Source of the DNA: DATBVX01 sp963724625
GTDB taxonomy: Bacteria; Pseudomonadota; Gammaproteobacteria; Steroidobacterales; Steroidobacteraceae
Length of the DNA: 64,000 bases
NCBI GenBank assembly: GCA_963724625.1
Contig: CAVRVO010000003.1
Span: forward strand, 186,001-250,000
Direction of reading: 5' to 3'
Shown here: one piece after another, positions 8,972 to 17,375 of the stretch
Numbering within the stretch: the first letter of the stretch is position 1
How the letters are laid out: every line of letters begins with the position of its first letter
Position numbers and translations under genes: made by a program
The notes under the pieces: generated by a model
Told to the model about the DNA's origin: nothing
Databases searched by the model: none
What the model saw: only the letters and a program-made list of their open reading frames with translations

Positions 8972-10108
8972 CTATTCATACACCATCCACAACGGACCCG
9001 GAAACAGCCACGAGAGCCCGGTGCGCAGCCGGTCGCGCCAGTTCTCCCAGTTGTGGCCATCGCGCACCTCCTCGTAGCGCACCTCGATGCCCTGCCCGTT
9101 GAGGAGCGGCACGATCGAGCGGTTCTCGTAAATCAGCGATTCATAGATGCCGCAACTCAGGTACATCCGGTCCGCAGGCTTGCCCGGGGCGGCGCGAAAC
9201 TCGTTGACGAAGCGTGCGACGGGGTCGAAGACCGGCCCGCGGCGATGATGGCCGATGTCGGCAAAGGCAAACGAACCCGACTGCAACAGCAGGCGCCCGA
9301 ACAAGGCGGGGTAGCGCCAGGCGGCATGGAGCGACGCCACCGCGCCGAAGCTCGCCCCCATGAGGCCGCGGCCGGCGGCTTCATCGAGCAGCGGATAGCG
9401 CGAGCGCATCAGGGGCAGGACTTCCTCGGCGAGAAAGCGCGCGTGCTCGATATCGCCCGCGTACTCCGCCAGTCGATCCGGTGACTGGGTAAGGCAGACG
9501 ATCATCGGCGGGATCTCGAGGCGATGGATCAGGTTGTCGAGCACCGTCTTCAGGTGCGCGAAGCGCAGATAGTCTTCGCCGTCATGCGCGATCAGGAGCG
9601 GATAGCGGCGGCTGCGCCGGAAGCGTGCCGGAATGTAGGTGAGGATTTGACGTTTCGATCCGAGCGCTGCGCTGCTCAGGGTCATCTCCTCCAGCGCTCC
9701 GAGTCGGGCCTGCGGATCCGGGAAGGTCCATCGCGGGCGCTCGTAGCCATAGCCCTGACAGACTGAATTGGCACCGAACGGGTCCGCTGCCTTCACTGGA
9801 TTGAGCGGATCGGTGATCCATTCACTGTCGGGGCCGCGAACGATCTCGAATTTGTATTCGATGCGTGAGTTGGGTGGCAGGTCGATTCGCAGCAGCCAGA
9901 GGTCTGTGTCCGGCACGCGCTCGAGCGGTTGCGCCGTCGGCAACCCGTGTATCCAGCAACGCAGCAGCACTCGGTCTGCCACGCCGCGATACACGAAGGT
10001 CACTCCGGTCGGGTCGACGAGCGGAAAGCGATTCGTCGCGATGAACGCATCGACGGTCTCGGGGGCAGGTTGCCCGCCGCTGAGCAGATCACGCAGGCTC
10101 GGGATCAT
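8972..10108 (-). CDS. Enterochelin-esterase-like hydrolase with N-terminal early-set domain
   Basis: This 378-residue protein has two parts. Residues 30-125 form an Ig-like early-set domain of the Fes/CBM48 kind (VTFVYRGVADRVLLRCWIHG, then NSRIEYKFEIVRGP). Residues 145-375 are an esterase-D alpha/beta hydrolase with nucleophile elbow MGASFGAVAS (Ser253) and catalytic histidine in RDGHNWENW. Fes enzymes cleave siderophore trilactones, but CBM48-like folds also bind glucans, and glgA is nearby, so the ester substrate is open. The start at 10108 overlaps the stop of the upstream gene as ATGA, indicating translational coupling. No signal peptide is seen. Confidence 0.8.
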   Translation of the reverse strand: MIPSLRDLLSGGQPAPETVDAFIATNRFPLVDPTGVTFVYRGVADRVLLRCWIHGLPTAQPLERVPDTDLWLLRIDLPPNSRIEYKFEIVRGPDSEWITDPLNPVKAADPFGANSVCQGYGYERPRWTFPDPQARLGALEEMTLSSAALGSKRQILTYIPARFRRSRRYPLLIAHDGEDYLRFAHLKTVLDNLIHRLEIPPMIVCLTQSPDRLAEYAGDIEHARFLAEEVLPLMRSRYPLLDEAAGRGLMGASFGAVASLHAAWRYPALFGRLLLQSGSFAFADIGHHRRGPVFDPVARFVNEFRAAPGKPADRMYLSCGIYESLIYENRSIVPLLNGQGIEVRYEEVRDGHNWENWRDRLRTGLSWLFPGPLWMVYE

Positions 10109-11043
10109 GCGGTACGAATCTCGGCGAGCGCGCCGCTGCGACTCAGCTGCCAGGACGCGTAGGTGCTGGCCAGGCGGCCTTCGCGCCAGTGGACGAAGGA
10201 GCCTTCGTCGAGCGTGAGGCAACGCGCCGGCGCGAAGCGGCGCACGAACTGCGCCAGGTTCTCGTACTCGTGCAGCGCGAGGCGAGTCTGTGCCGAGGGA
10301 AGCGGCACCACCCCGCGTGCCAGGCCAAGGCCCGCGTCGAATACCTCCGCTATGCCAGCGCCCTGCGGCGGGTGATCGTGAAACAGGACGATGCGCTCGC
10401 TCATCGCCATCGCGCCGGCCGACCAGGCAATTATTGTTTTTCCTGCGAGCAGCCGCTGCAGATCAAAGAGGCGCAGCCGATTCGCAAGTACCGCGACATG
10501 GCCGCCGGTAATCAGCACCGCGGCCGCCCCCTGAATCTGGCGGCGCAAGGCCTCGATGTGCGACACCACCGGTGCGCGCTGCTGCACCCGCAGCTTGCGG
10601 CGAAACGCGGCGTGTTCGCGTTCGATGCTGCAGAGATGTTCGCGATCGAGCGCACGCAACACATGCAGAGCGGAACGACGCGCCCGCCGCACCAGGTGTG
10701 GATCCTCCTCGCGCTCGAGCAGCTCGCGGATCGCGGCAACCGCATGCGCGAGGCGCAGACGATACAGGTCCTGCATCTCGCGCAGACGAAACTGGCGCGC
10801 ACGATATGCGCTTTGCAGCTCCGGATCGGCGCCCAGCACCTCTTCGGCGCGCGCATAGAGCGCCAGGTCCGTGACCGGCACAGCCACGTGCGCACGCAGT
10901 TCGTCGATTTCCCCTTCCCGTTCCTGCCAGCCGGCCGAGATCGACACCAGCGGCCCGGCGATTGACAGCTGGCGCAGCGCGAAAGCGAGGTTGGGCTCGC
11001 GAAACTGCGGGCCGAGGAAGATCACATCCGCCATGCGACGCAT
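10105..11043 (-). CDS. Peptidase S51 / class-I glutamine amidotransferase-like protein
   Basis: This is the first gene of the minus-strand operon, 312 residues from the ATG at 11043. A nucleophile-elbow motif IIAWSAGAMAMSERIVLF follows GGHVAVLANRLRLFDLQ, the arrangement seen in S51 peptidases (cyanophycinase, dipeptidase E) and related class-I amidotransferase folds. The middle (about 85-165) is a charged, arginine-rich helical insert. No signal peptide is evident. The start at 11043 has AGG ten bases upstream; an ATG at 11034 is nearly as good. It diverges from the S9 peptidase gene. A hydrolase of this fold beside ATP-grasp ligases suggests metabolism of an amide-linked compound (inference). 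Confidence 0.65.
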   Translation of the reverse strand: MRRMADVIFLGPQFREPNLAFALRQLSIAGPLVSISAGWQEREGEIDELRAHVAVPVTDLALYARAEEVLGADPELQSAYRARQFRLREMQDLYRLRLAHAVAAIRELLEREEDPHLVRRARRSALHVLRALDREHLCSIEREHAAFRRKLRVQQRAPVVSHIEALRRQIQGAAAVLITGGHVAVLANRLRLFDLQRLLAGKTIIAWSAGAMAMSERIVLFHDHPPQGAGIAEVFDAGLGLARGVVPLPSAQTRLALHEYENLAQFVRRFAPARCLTLDEGSFVHWREGRLASTYASWQLSRSGALAEIRTA

Positions 11044-11127
11044 GATAGCGGACCTGAATTCCCTGTTGTCGTGAACGCGCGTTGGCCCGATCATTGCGCC
11101 TGTTTCAGTCGCAACCCGGGTGCCTAC

Positions 11128-13269
11128 GTGACTGCACGCGCTCTTTTGTTCTTGGCCTGTTTACTTTCTGTCGACGTCGCGAGCTCTGCCAGCGATGCCT
11201 TCGGGCCGGACTCGTTGTTCAACTGGCAGTTTGTCGGCGATCCGCAGATTTCGCCCGACGGGCATCAGATCGTCTATGTGCACGCCAGTGTGAATCGGGA
11301 TCGGGATGACTATAGCCGTGAGCTGTGGATTGCGACCGACGCGAGCGCCCCACACGTGCTCACATCCGGCAACAACGACGCCTCGCCTCGCTGGTCGCCG
11401 GATGGACGTCGCCTCGCCTTTATTTCCGGGCGCAGCGAAAAGCGCCAGATCTTCATCCTGGAACTCGCCGGAGGCGAAGCGTGGCAGCTGACGAGCGACG
11501 CGGATGGCGTGGGTGCATATGCCTGGTCGCCGGACGGCAAACGAATCGCCTTTACCTCGCGAACCGCGCTCGCCGGCGATCCGGGTTATGAAGATGAGAA
11601 ACCAGCACCGAAGGACAAGGAACATCCGCCGGCGCGTCCACCGTTCGTGACCGAAGACCTCATCTATCGCAACGACGGAGTGCCCGGCTATCGCACCAGC
11701 AAGCGCGCCCAGATCTGGGTCGTGTCGACGCTGACGGGACCGAAGCAGGCCGGACAGCGCATCACCCGGACCACATTCAATGTTGGTGAGCCCGCATGGT
11801 CGGTCGATGGGCGCTCGATCCTCTTTAGCGCCAATGGTCGCCAGGATGCTGACTACGCCGCCGACGACAACGAGATCTTTGCGGTCGCGAGTGACGGCAG
11901 CGCGGCACCGCGCGCCCTTACCGACCGACGCGGCCCGGATGGGGACCCGTTGCCCTCGCCGGATGGCAAGTGGATCGCATTCACCGGCTTTGACGAGGCA
12001 GACCCGCCGCGCAGCAGCACCGTCACCAATCTTTATGTCATGCGTACCGATGGCTCGCAGGTGCGCGAGCTTGCGGCCGACCTGGACCGCAGTGTCGGCG
12101 AGACGACAATCAACGATTCCACCGCGCCCGGCGTCAATGGCCGGCGCATCGCGTGGTCTGCCGATTCACGCACCTTGCTGTTGGGCGCGGCCGATCGCGG
12201 CCAGGGGCGCCTGTTCAGCGTCAATGTGGCGAGCGGCAAATACACCGAGCTCAGCCATTTGAAGCAGGGCGAGGTGCGCGACTTCAGCCTGAGCCGCAAC
12301 GGTATCGTCGCCGCGGCGTTCAATTCGTCGGTGCAGCCGACCGAGATCTACCAGTTCGCCGTCTCCGCTGTCGACAAGCCGTGGAAACAGGTCTCATCGC
12401 ACAGCGCGGGACTTGCCCCTGCGGGTGGGTTCTCGGAGTACGAAGAAATCACTTACAAGTCTTTCGACGGCCGGCCGATCCAGGGGTGGATCATCAAGCC
12501 GCCGCAGTTCGATTCGAGCCGCAAGTACCCGATGATTCTCTATATACATGGTGGTCCGCATGCGATGTACGGAACCAGCTTTTTCCACGAGTTCCAGGTG
12601 CTCGCGCAATCGGGCTTCGTGATCCTGATCACCAACCCGCGCGGCAGCACCGGCTACGGCGAGGAGTTCGCCAACATCATCCAGTATCACTATCCCGGCG
12701 ATGACTATCGCGACTTGATGGCCGGAGTCGACCAGATGCTGGCGCGCGGCTACGTGGATGAGAAGCGCCTCGGTGTTGCGGGCGGCAGTGGGGGAGGGCT
12801 GCTCACCAGCTGGACCGTCGGGCAGACCGGGCGTTTCCGGGCTGCAGTCGTCGAGCGGGCGGTGACCAACTGGTTCAGTTTTGTCGGCACCTCCGATCTC
12901 AATTACTACTTCGTCACGCACTGGTTCCACGATTTTCCGTGGCGTGACAACGCCGACTACCTGGAGCGTTCACCACTGTCACACGTCGACCAGGTGACCA
13001 CTCCGGTTCTCGTGATCCATAACGAGCAGGACTACCGCACGGCACTCGATCAGGGCCTGCAGTTCTACACCGCGCTCAAGATGTTGAAGAAGCCGGCGAA
13101 GCTCGCTGTGTTCCCGGACTCCTCGCACGGGATGAGCCGCGAGGGCCGGCCGAGTCAACGAGTCGCGCGGCTGACCCTGATCCGGGACTGGTTCGTCGAG
13201 AAGTTGAGCGCGCTGCCGCAGGATCGCGACCAGAAAGACGAGCAGACCGCGAAAGCCAACGTCGACTAG
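11128..13269 (+). CDS. Secreted prolyl-oligopeptidase family (S9) serine peptidase
   Basis: This 713-residue protein has an N-terminal signal peptide (TARALLFLACLLSVDVASSA). A seven-bladed propeller with WSPDG-type repeats (SPRWSPDGRRLAF, YAWSPDGKRIAFTS) follows. The C-terminal hydrolase has HGGPHAMYGTSFF (oxyanion region), nucleophile AGGSGGGLLTSW, aspartate in HNEQDYRTALDQG and histidine in FPDSSHGMSR. The family cuts short peptides with dipeptidyl or acylaminoacyl specificity. The GTG at 11128 sits at the signal peptide; another GTG at 11071 would add 19 non-signal-like residues. Its stop meets the stop of phaR. A second S9 gene lies at 52.4 kb. Confidence 0.87.
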   Translation: MTARALLFLACLLSVDVASSASDAFGPDSLFNWQFVGDPQISPDGHQIVYVHASVNRDRDDYSRELWIATDASAPHVLTSGNNDASPRWSPDGRRLAFISGRSEKRQIFILELAGGEAWQLTSDADGVGAYAWSPDGKRIAFTSRTALAGDPGYEDEKPAPKDKEHPPARPPFVTEDLIYRNDGVPGYRTSKRAQIWVVSTLTGPKQAGQRITRTTFNVGEPAWSVDGRSILFSANGRQDADYAADDNEIFAVASDGSAAPRALTDRRGPDGDPLPSPDGKWIAFTGFDEADPPRSSTVTNLYVMRTDGSQVRELAADLDRSVGETTINDSTAPGVNGRRIAWSADSRTLLLGAADRGQGRLFSVNVASGKYTELSHLKQGEVRDFSLSRNGIVAAAFNSSVQPTEIYQFAVSAVDKPWKQVSSHSAGLAPAGGFSEYEEITYKSFDGRPIQGWIIKPPQFDSSRKYPMILYIHGGPHAMYGTSFFHEFQVLAQSGFVILITNPRGSTGYGEEFANIIQYHYPGDDYRDLMAGVDQMLARGYVDEKRLGVAGGSGGGLLTSWTVGQTGRFRAAVVERAVTNWFSFVGTSDLNYYFVTHWFHDFPWRDNADYLERSPLSHVDQVTTPVLVIHNEQDYRTALDQGLQFYTALKMLKKPAKLAVFPDSSHGMSREGRPSQRVARLTLIRDWFVEKLSALPQDRDQKDEQTAKANVD

Positions 13270-13643
13270 TCGCCGCTGCCGTTGGGCTTGCGGACCTCGC
13301 CGTCGCCCGCAGGCGCCGACTGCGTACCCTGCTCGCGCAGAAAACTTGCGACGCCTTCCTGCAGGCAGCAGGTCATCGCTTCGTGCTTCCCGTTGCCGTA
13401 AACCCGGATGATCGACTCGAGGAGTTGCGTGGACAGGATCGGCTGGCCGAACTGCTCCTGCTCGGCGATGACCTGCAACAGGATCAGACGCGTGATGTCA
13501 GCGCCGGTCTTGTCCTCGATGACGCGGATCTTCTCACCGTCGACGATCAGGGCCCGGATGTCATCGAGGGTGACGTGCCGACTCACAGTTGAATCGTATA
13601 GCCGCCGATTCGCGTACTTCTTAATGGTACGTTCCGACCCCAT
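13266..13643 (-). CDS. phaR: Polyhydroxyalkanoate synthesis regulator PhaR
   Basis: This 125-residue DNA-binding repressor begins MGSERTIKKYANRRLYDS. That is the hallmark of the PHB/PHA accumulation regulator DNA-binding domain, followed by HVTLDDIRALIVDGEKIRV and a PHB_acc segment (LLQVIAEQEQFGQPILST). PhaR senses polyhydroxyalkanoate and represses phasin and related genes. The tail is short and polar (SAPAGDGEVRKPNGSGD), and the family's long C-terminal extension is absent. The start at 13643 is fixed by homology; reading further upstream gives non-conserved sequence. It is convergent with the S9 gene and overlaps its stop. No phasin or PHA synthase is in the window. Confidence 0.9.
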   Translation of the reverse strand: MGSERTIKKYANRRLYDSTVSRHVTLDDIRALIVDGEKIRVIEDKTGADITRLILLQVIAEQEQFGQPILSTQLLESIIRVYGNGKHEAMTCCLQEGVASFLREQGTQSAPAGDGEVRKPNGSGD

Positions 13644-13754
13644 GGGCAAGCAGTGTACCTGATTGATGCGCCCGAACTTGAGAAGTCGCCGCGAAGCCAC
13701 GACCATAGCCAGCCCAGCCTCCCGCCCGGGGGTTCCGACCGCTAGGAGCCATGA

Positions 13755-14696
13755 ATGATCTACGACAACATCCTCGGCACCATCGGCAAGACACCGATTG
13801 TGCACATCAACCGGCTCGCTCCTTCACATGTGACGATGTATGTGAAATGCGAGTTCTTCAATCCGCTGGCATCGGTCAAGGATCGCCTCGCGATCGCCAT
13901 CATCGAGGATGCGGAACGGCGCGGGACGATTCGTCCCGGGCAGACCGTGGTCGAAGCAACCTCCGGGAATACCGGGATCGCTCTCGCCATGGTGTGCGCG
14001 GCCAAGGGGTATCCCTTCGTCGCGACCATGGCCGAGAGTTTCTCCGTCGAGCGACGCAAGATCATGCGCCTGCTCGGCGCGCGGGTGATTCTCACCCCGG
14101 CCGCAGAACGCGGCTCGGGCATGGTGCGCAAGGCCGAAGAGCTCGCGAAAAAGCATGGCTGGTTCCTCGCGCGGCAGTTCGAAAACCAGGCCAATCCGGA
14201 ATACCACCGCAATACCACCGGCCCGGAAATCCTCAGCGACTTCGCAGGCAAGCGACTCGATCACTGGGTGACCGGCTGGGGCACCGGCGGCACGCTCACC
14301 GGAGCGGGCCAGATGATCAAGCTGGCGCGGCCCGACGTGCGCATCACGGTCAGCGAGCCGGACGGCGCTGCGTTGCTATCAGGACGTGAATGGAAGCCGC
14401 ACAAGATCCAGGGCTGGACGCCGGATTTCATCCCGGCGGTGCTGGATCGCGAAGTTGCCGATGAAATCATTACGGTTACCGATGTGGAAGCGATCGAGAC
14501 TGCGCGCTCACTCTCGAAGAGCGAAGGCATCTTTTGCGGCATTTCATCCGGCGCCACGTTCGCGGCGGCGCTCAAAGTTGCTGGCAAGGCCAGGAAGGGT
14601 GACGTGATTCTCGCCATGCTCCCTGACACGGCGGAGAGGTATCTGACCACCGCCCTGTTTGAGGGCATCCCGGACGGAACGGACCCTGAGCCCTGA
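13755..14696 (+). CDS. cysK: Cysteine synthase (O-acetylserine sulfhydrylase)
   Basis: This 313-residue fold-type II PLP enzyme makes cysteine from O-acetylserine and sulfide. The PLP lysine is Lys42 in NPLASVKDRL. The substrate loop is VEATSGNTGIALAM, and the phosphate-binding loop is TGWGTGGTLTGAG. GIFCGISSGATFAAAL closes the active site. An AGGAG lies seven bases before the ATG. The length and motifs are complete. It reads away from phaR across 110 bp that must hold its promoter. CysK and CysM subtypes are hard to separate by eye; the protein looks closest to CysK-like enzymes of proteobacteria. Confidence 0.88.
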   Translation: MIYDNILGTIGKTPIVHINRLAPSHVTMYVKCEFFNPLASVKDRLAIAIIEDAERRGTIRPGQTVVEATSGNTGIALAMVCAAKGYPFVATMAESFSVERRKIMRLLGARVILTPAAERGSGMVRKAEELAKKHGWFLARQFENQANPEYHRNTTGPEILSDFAGKRLDHWVTGWGTGGTLTGAGQMIKLARPDVRITVSEPDGAALLSGREWKPHKIQGWTPDFIPAVLDREVADEIITVTDVEAIETARSLSKSEGIFCGISSGATFAAALKVAGKARKGDVILAMLPDTAERYLTTALFEGIPDGTDPEP

Positions 14697-14712
14697 CATC
14701 CAGCCGGATTAA

Positions 14713-14771
14713 GGACTCTTAAGAGTCCGCGAAGCGCTCCTCAAGCCGGGGTGGTGCAGGCTGTCCACCAC
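14713..14771. promoter_or_regulatory. 16-bp perfect palindrome and second hairpin upstream of mprF
   Basis: GGACTCTTAAGAGTCC at 14713-14728 is a perfect palindrome starting 17 bases after the cysK stop codon. A second inverted repeat follows (GTGGTG at 14751-14756 pairing with CACCAC at 14766-14771). Without a U-tract this is a weak terminator. It could be an operator for the mprF-acvB unit. Confidence 0.4.
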
Positions 14772-14815
14772 TCCGGATCGCGGCGTTGCAATCCCTGCAA
14801 GGAGACAGCCTTCGA

Positions 14816-17371
14816 ATGAGCAGGCTCAGCTCGGGCCCCGCTCGCGCGGTGCTCAGCATCGGCGCGCTGATGCTCGTCACCATTGCGCTCGAAAAATCCT
14901 TTCGCGGCCTGACTTGGGGGCACCTGCGCGCGGACATCCACGCACTCTCGTGGGACGCGCTGGCCGCAAGCGTCGCAGCGATGTTGGCGAGCTATGCGCT
15001 GCTGACGATTTTTGACTGGCAGGGACTGCATGCAGTCGGCCGCAAGGTCTCACGGATGCGCGTGGTCGGCACCGCGTTCATGGCCAATGCGCTCGGGCAT
15101 TCGCTCGGCTTCGCATATCTGACCGGTGGTGCCATCCGCCTGAAGGGCTACGGCGACAGCGGATGCACCGCGGCTGAGGTCGGGCAGATCGTGTTTCACA
15201 CCACGACCGGCTTTCTGCTGGGCGCGTGGGCTCTGGGGGCGATCACCGCGGTACTGGTGCCAGAGCAACTGGCCGCGGTGCTCTGGGGAGCGACGGCGCT
15301 GTGGCGCTCGGTCGGAATCGTCGCGCTCATCGCTCTGATCGCGCTCATGGTCTCACTGCGCAGTGCGCCCACAGCGATCCAGGTCCGCAAGTTTCGCCTG
15401 GTGCTTCCGGCGCGTCGCGATGCTTGCCTGGCGCTTGTGGTCAGCATCGCCGAGCTCGCCTGCGCCGCGGCGACGCTCTACTTCCTCTTGCCATCGACAG
15501 CCGCCATCAGCTTCCCGAACTTCCTCGGCCTTTATCTCGTTGCGATCCTGGCGGGACTCGTGTCCACGGTGCCAGCGGGGCTCGGGGTGTTCGAATGGGT
15601 GCTGCTGCGCCTGATGCCGCAGGTCAATAGCAGTGAACTCCTCGCATCGATCCTCGTGTACCGCGTTGTGTACTACGTACTGCCGCTCGTCATCGGAATC
15701 GCCGCGCCAGCCGCTGTCGTGTTCCGCAATCGCAGCCGCACCATCCGTCGATTGCTGGGCGATGTGACGCCCGCGTTGGCCGCGGTCGCTGTGTTCGGCG
15801 CGGGCGCCTGGTTGTTGCTCGCGGGCTCATTGCCGCTGCCGCGCGAGGCACGCGGCGCTGCACCGTTGGCGCTACTGGAGGTTTCGCATCTCACCGCGAG
15901 CCTGATCGGAGTCGCGCTGCTCGTGCTCGCGCGTGGTATCCAGCAGCGCAACCACGGCGCCTGGGTGCTGACTTTTGGCGCATTGGGAGTGGCCGCGCTG
16001 CTCTCGACCGTGCGCAGCGATCCGCCGCTGTTGATTGTCATGATGATCGTGCTGGCACTTGCGCTGTGGGTCGGCAGACGCCGCTTTTATCGTCCGGCAG
16101 CCCTGTTCGAGGCGCGCTTTTCCTGGATCTGGTGGCGCAACGTCATCGTCGTCGTCTTCGGCACCGCCTGGCTCATGCTGTTCGCATACCGGCACGTGCC
16201 CTATCAGCAGGAGCTGTTGTGGCAATTCGAAGCGGCTGGCGATGCGCCGCGTGCCCTGCGTGCGCTCGTCGTGGTCGTCGTGGTGCTCTCGGCACTGGCC
16301 TTGCGCGAGCTGCTGCGCCCGGCGCGCGGCACTGAGCCCACGCCGGAGGAGCCGGTTCTGGATGCGCTCAAGCCGATTCTCGAGCGCGTGACCGAAACCC
16401 AGCCACTGCTCGCTTACCTGGGCGACAAGGCGATTCTCAACAGCGCCGATCGACGCGGATTCATCATGTACCAGAGTGCCGGTGATTCGTTGATCGCAAT
16501 GGGCGATCCGGTCGGCGACGTCGCGAGTCGCAACGAGTTGCGCTGGGCGTTTCGCGAGCTGGCAGATCGGCGCGGGCTCAATTGCGTTTTCTACCAGATC
16601 GGTAACGAGGACCTGGAGCGGTACCTGGATCTCGGGCTTTCGCTGGTAAAGCTGGGCGAGGAGGCGATCGTCGATCTGGACAGCTTCACTCTCGAAGGCA
16701 GCTCCCGCGCCAGCCTGCGGGGCGCGCGTAACCGTGCGCTGCGCGAAAGCCTGCGCTTCTGTGTCGTGCCAGCGGATGAACTCGAGGGGTGGCTCGATGA
16801 GCTCAGGCGCATTTCCGATGACTGGCTGCAGGACAAAGCCGGCGCGGAAAAGGGTTTCTCCCTGGGATACTTTGCGCCCGAATACGTGCGGCGATTTCCG
16901 TGTGCGCTGGTTTTTCAGGGCAAGCAACCGGTGGCGTTTGCGAATCTCTGGCTGGCACCGGCGGGCCACGAGTTGTCGGTTGACCTGATGAGACAGACGC
17001 GCGACGCGCCTGCCGGGGTGATGGATTTCCTGCTCATCGAAACGATGCTGTGGGGAAAGGCGCAAGGCTATCGCTCCTTCAACCTCGGGATGGCGCCGCT
17101 TTCGGGAATGGCGCGCCATCGCCTTGCCTCGCGCTGGCAGCGGCTGCTCGACTTCATCGCTCGGCGTGGCCGACGCTTCTACAACTTCGAAGGCCTGCGT
17201 CGGTACAAGGCAAAATTCGGACCGTATTGGCGACCGCGCTATCTCGCTGCGCCGGGAGGGCTCGCGTTGCCGCGAGTTCTGCTCGATGTCACGCGCCTGA
17301 TCGGCAGTGCAATGCGCTCGCCCGCTACGCGCCCCGCAGGAGCAGACGCGAACCACCTGGAAGCCGCGTGA
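14816..17371 (+). CDS. mprF: Bifunctional lysyl-phosphatidylglycerol synthetase/flippase
   Basis: This 851-residue inner-membrane protein has about fourteen hydrophobic N-terminal segments that form the flippase part (to about residue 515). A soluble DUF2156 aminoacyl-transferase domain follows, with GFIMYQSAGDSLIAMGDPVG and AIVDLDSFTLEGSSRASL. Its end YRSFNLGMAPLSGMARH and FYNFEGLRRYKAKFGPYWRP is highly typical of MprF/LpiA. It transfers lysine (or another amino acid) from aminoacyl-tRNA to phosphatidylglycerol and flips the product, lowering surface negative charge and protecting against cationic peptides and acid. The start at 14816 follows GGAG; an upstream ATG at 14786 is possible. It stops four bases before acvB, as in lpiA-acvB operons. 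Confidence 0.92.
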   Translation: MSRLSSGPARAVLSIGALMLVTIALEKSFRGLTWGHLRADIHALSWDALAASVAAMLASYALLTIFDWQGLHAVGRKVSRMRVVGTAFMANALGHSLGFAYLTGGAIRLKGYGDSGCTAAEVGQIVFHTTTGFLLGAWALGAITAVLVPEQLAAVLWGATALWRSVGIVALIALIALMVSLRSAPTAIQVRKFRLVLPARRDACLALVVSIAELACAAATLYFLLPSTAAISFPNFLGLYLVAILAGLVSTVPAGLGVFEWVLLRLMPQVNSSELLASILVYRVVYYVLPLVIGIAAPAAVVFRNRSRTIRRLLGDVTPALAAVAVFGAGAWLLLAGSLPLPREARGAAPLALLEVSHLTASLIGVALLVLARGIQQRNHGAWVLTFGALGVAALLSTVRSDPPLLIVMMIVLALALWVGRRRFYRPAALFEARFSWIWWRNVIVVVFGTAWLMLFAYRHVPYQQELLWQFEAAGDAPRALRALVVVVVVLSALALRELLRPARGTEPTPEEPVLDALKPILERVTETQPLLAYLGDKAILNSADRRGFIMYQSAGDSLIAMGDPVGDVASRNELRWAFRELADRRGLNCVFYQIGNEDLERYLDLGLSLVKLGEEAIVDLDSFTLEGSSRASLRGARNRALRESLRFCVVPADELEGWLDELRRISDDWLQDKAGAEKGFSLGYFAPEYVRRFPCALVFQGKQPVAFANLWLAPAGHELSVDLMRQTRDAPAGVMDFLLIETMLWGKAQGYRSFNLGMAPLSGMARHRLASRWQRLLDFIARRGRRFYNFEGLRRYKAKFGPYWRPRYLAAPGGLALPRVLLDVTRLIGSAMRSPATRPAGADANHLEAA

Positions 17372-17375
17372 GTTC

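Noticed and set aside
8972..10108. Siderophore (enterobactin) esterase role
   Set aside because: No siderophore synthesis or uptake genes are nearby; the neighbours are ligases and glgA.
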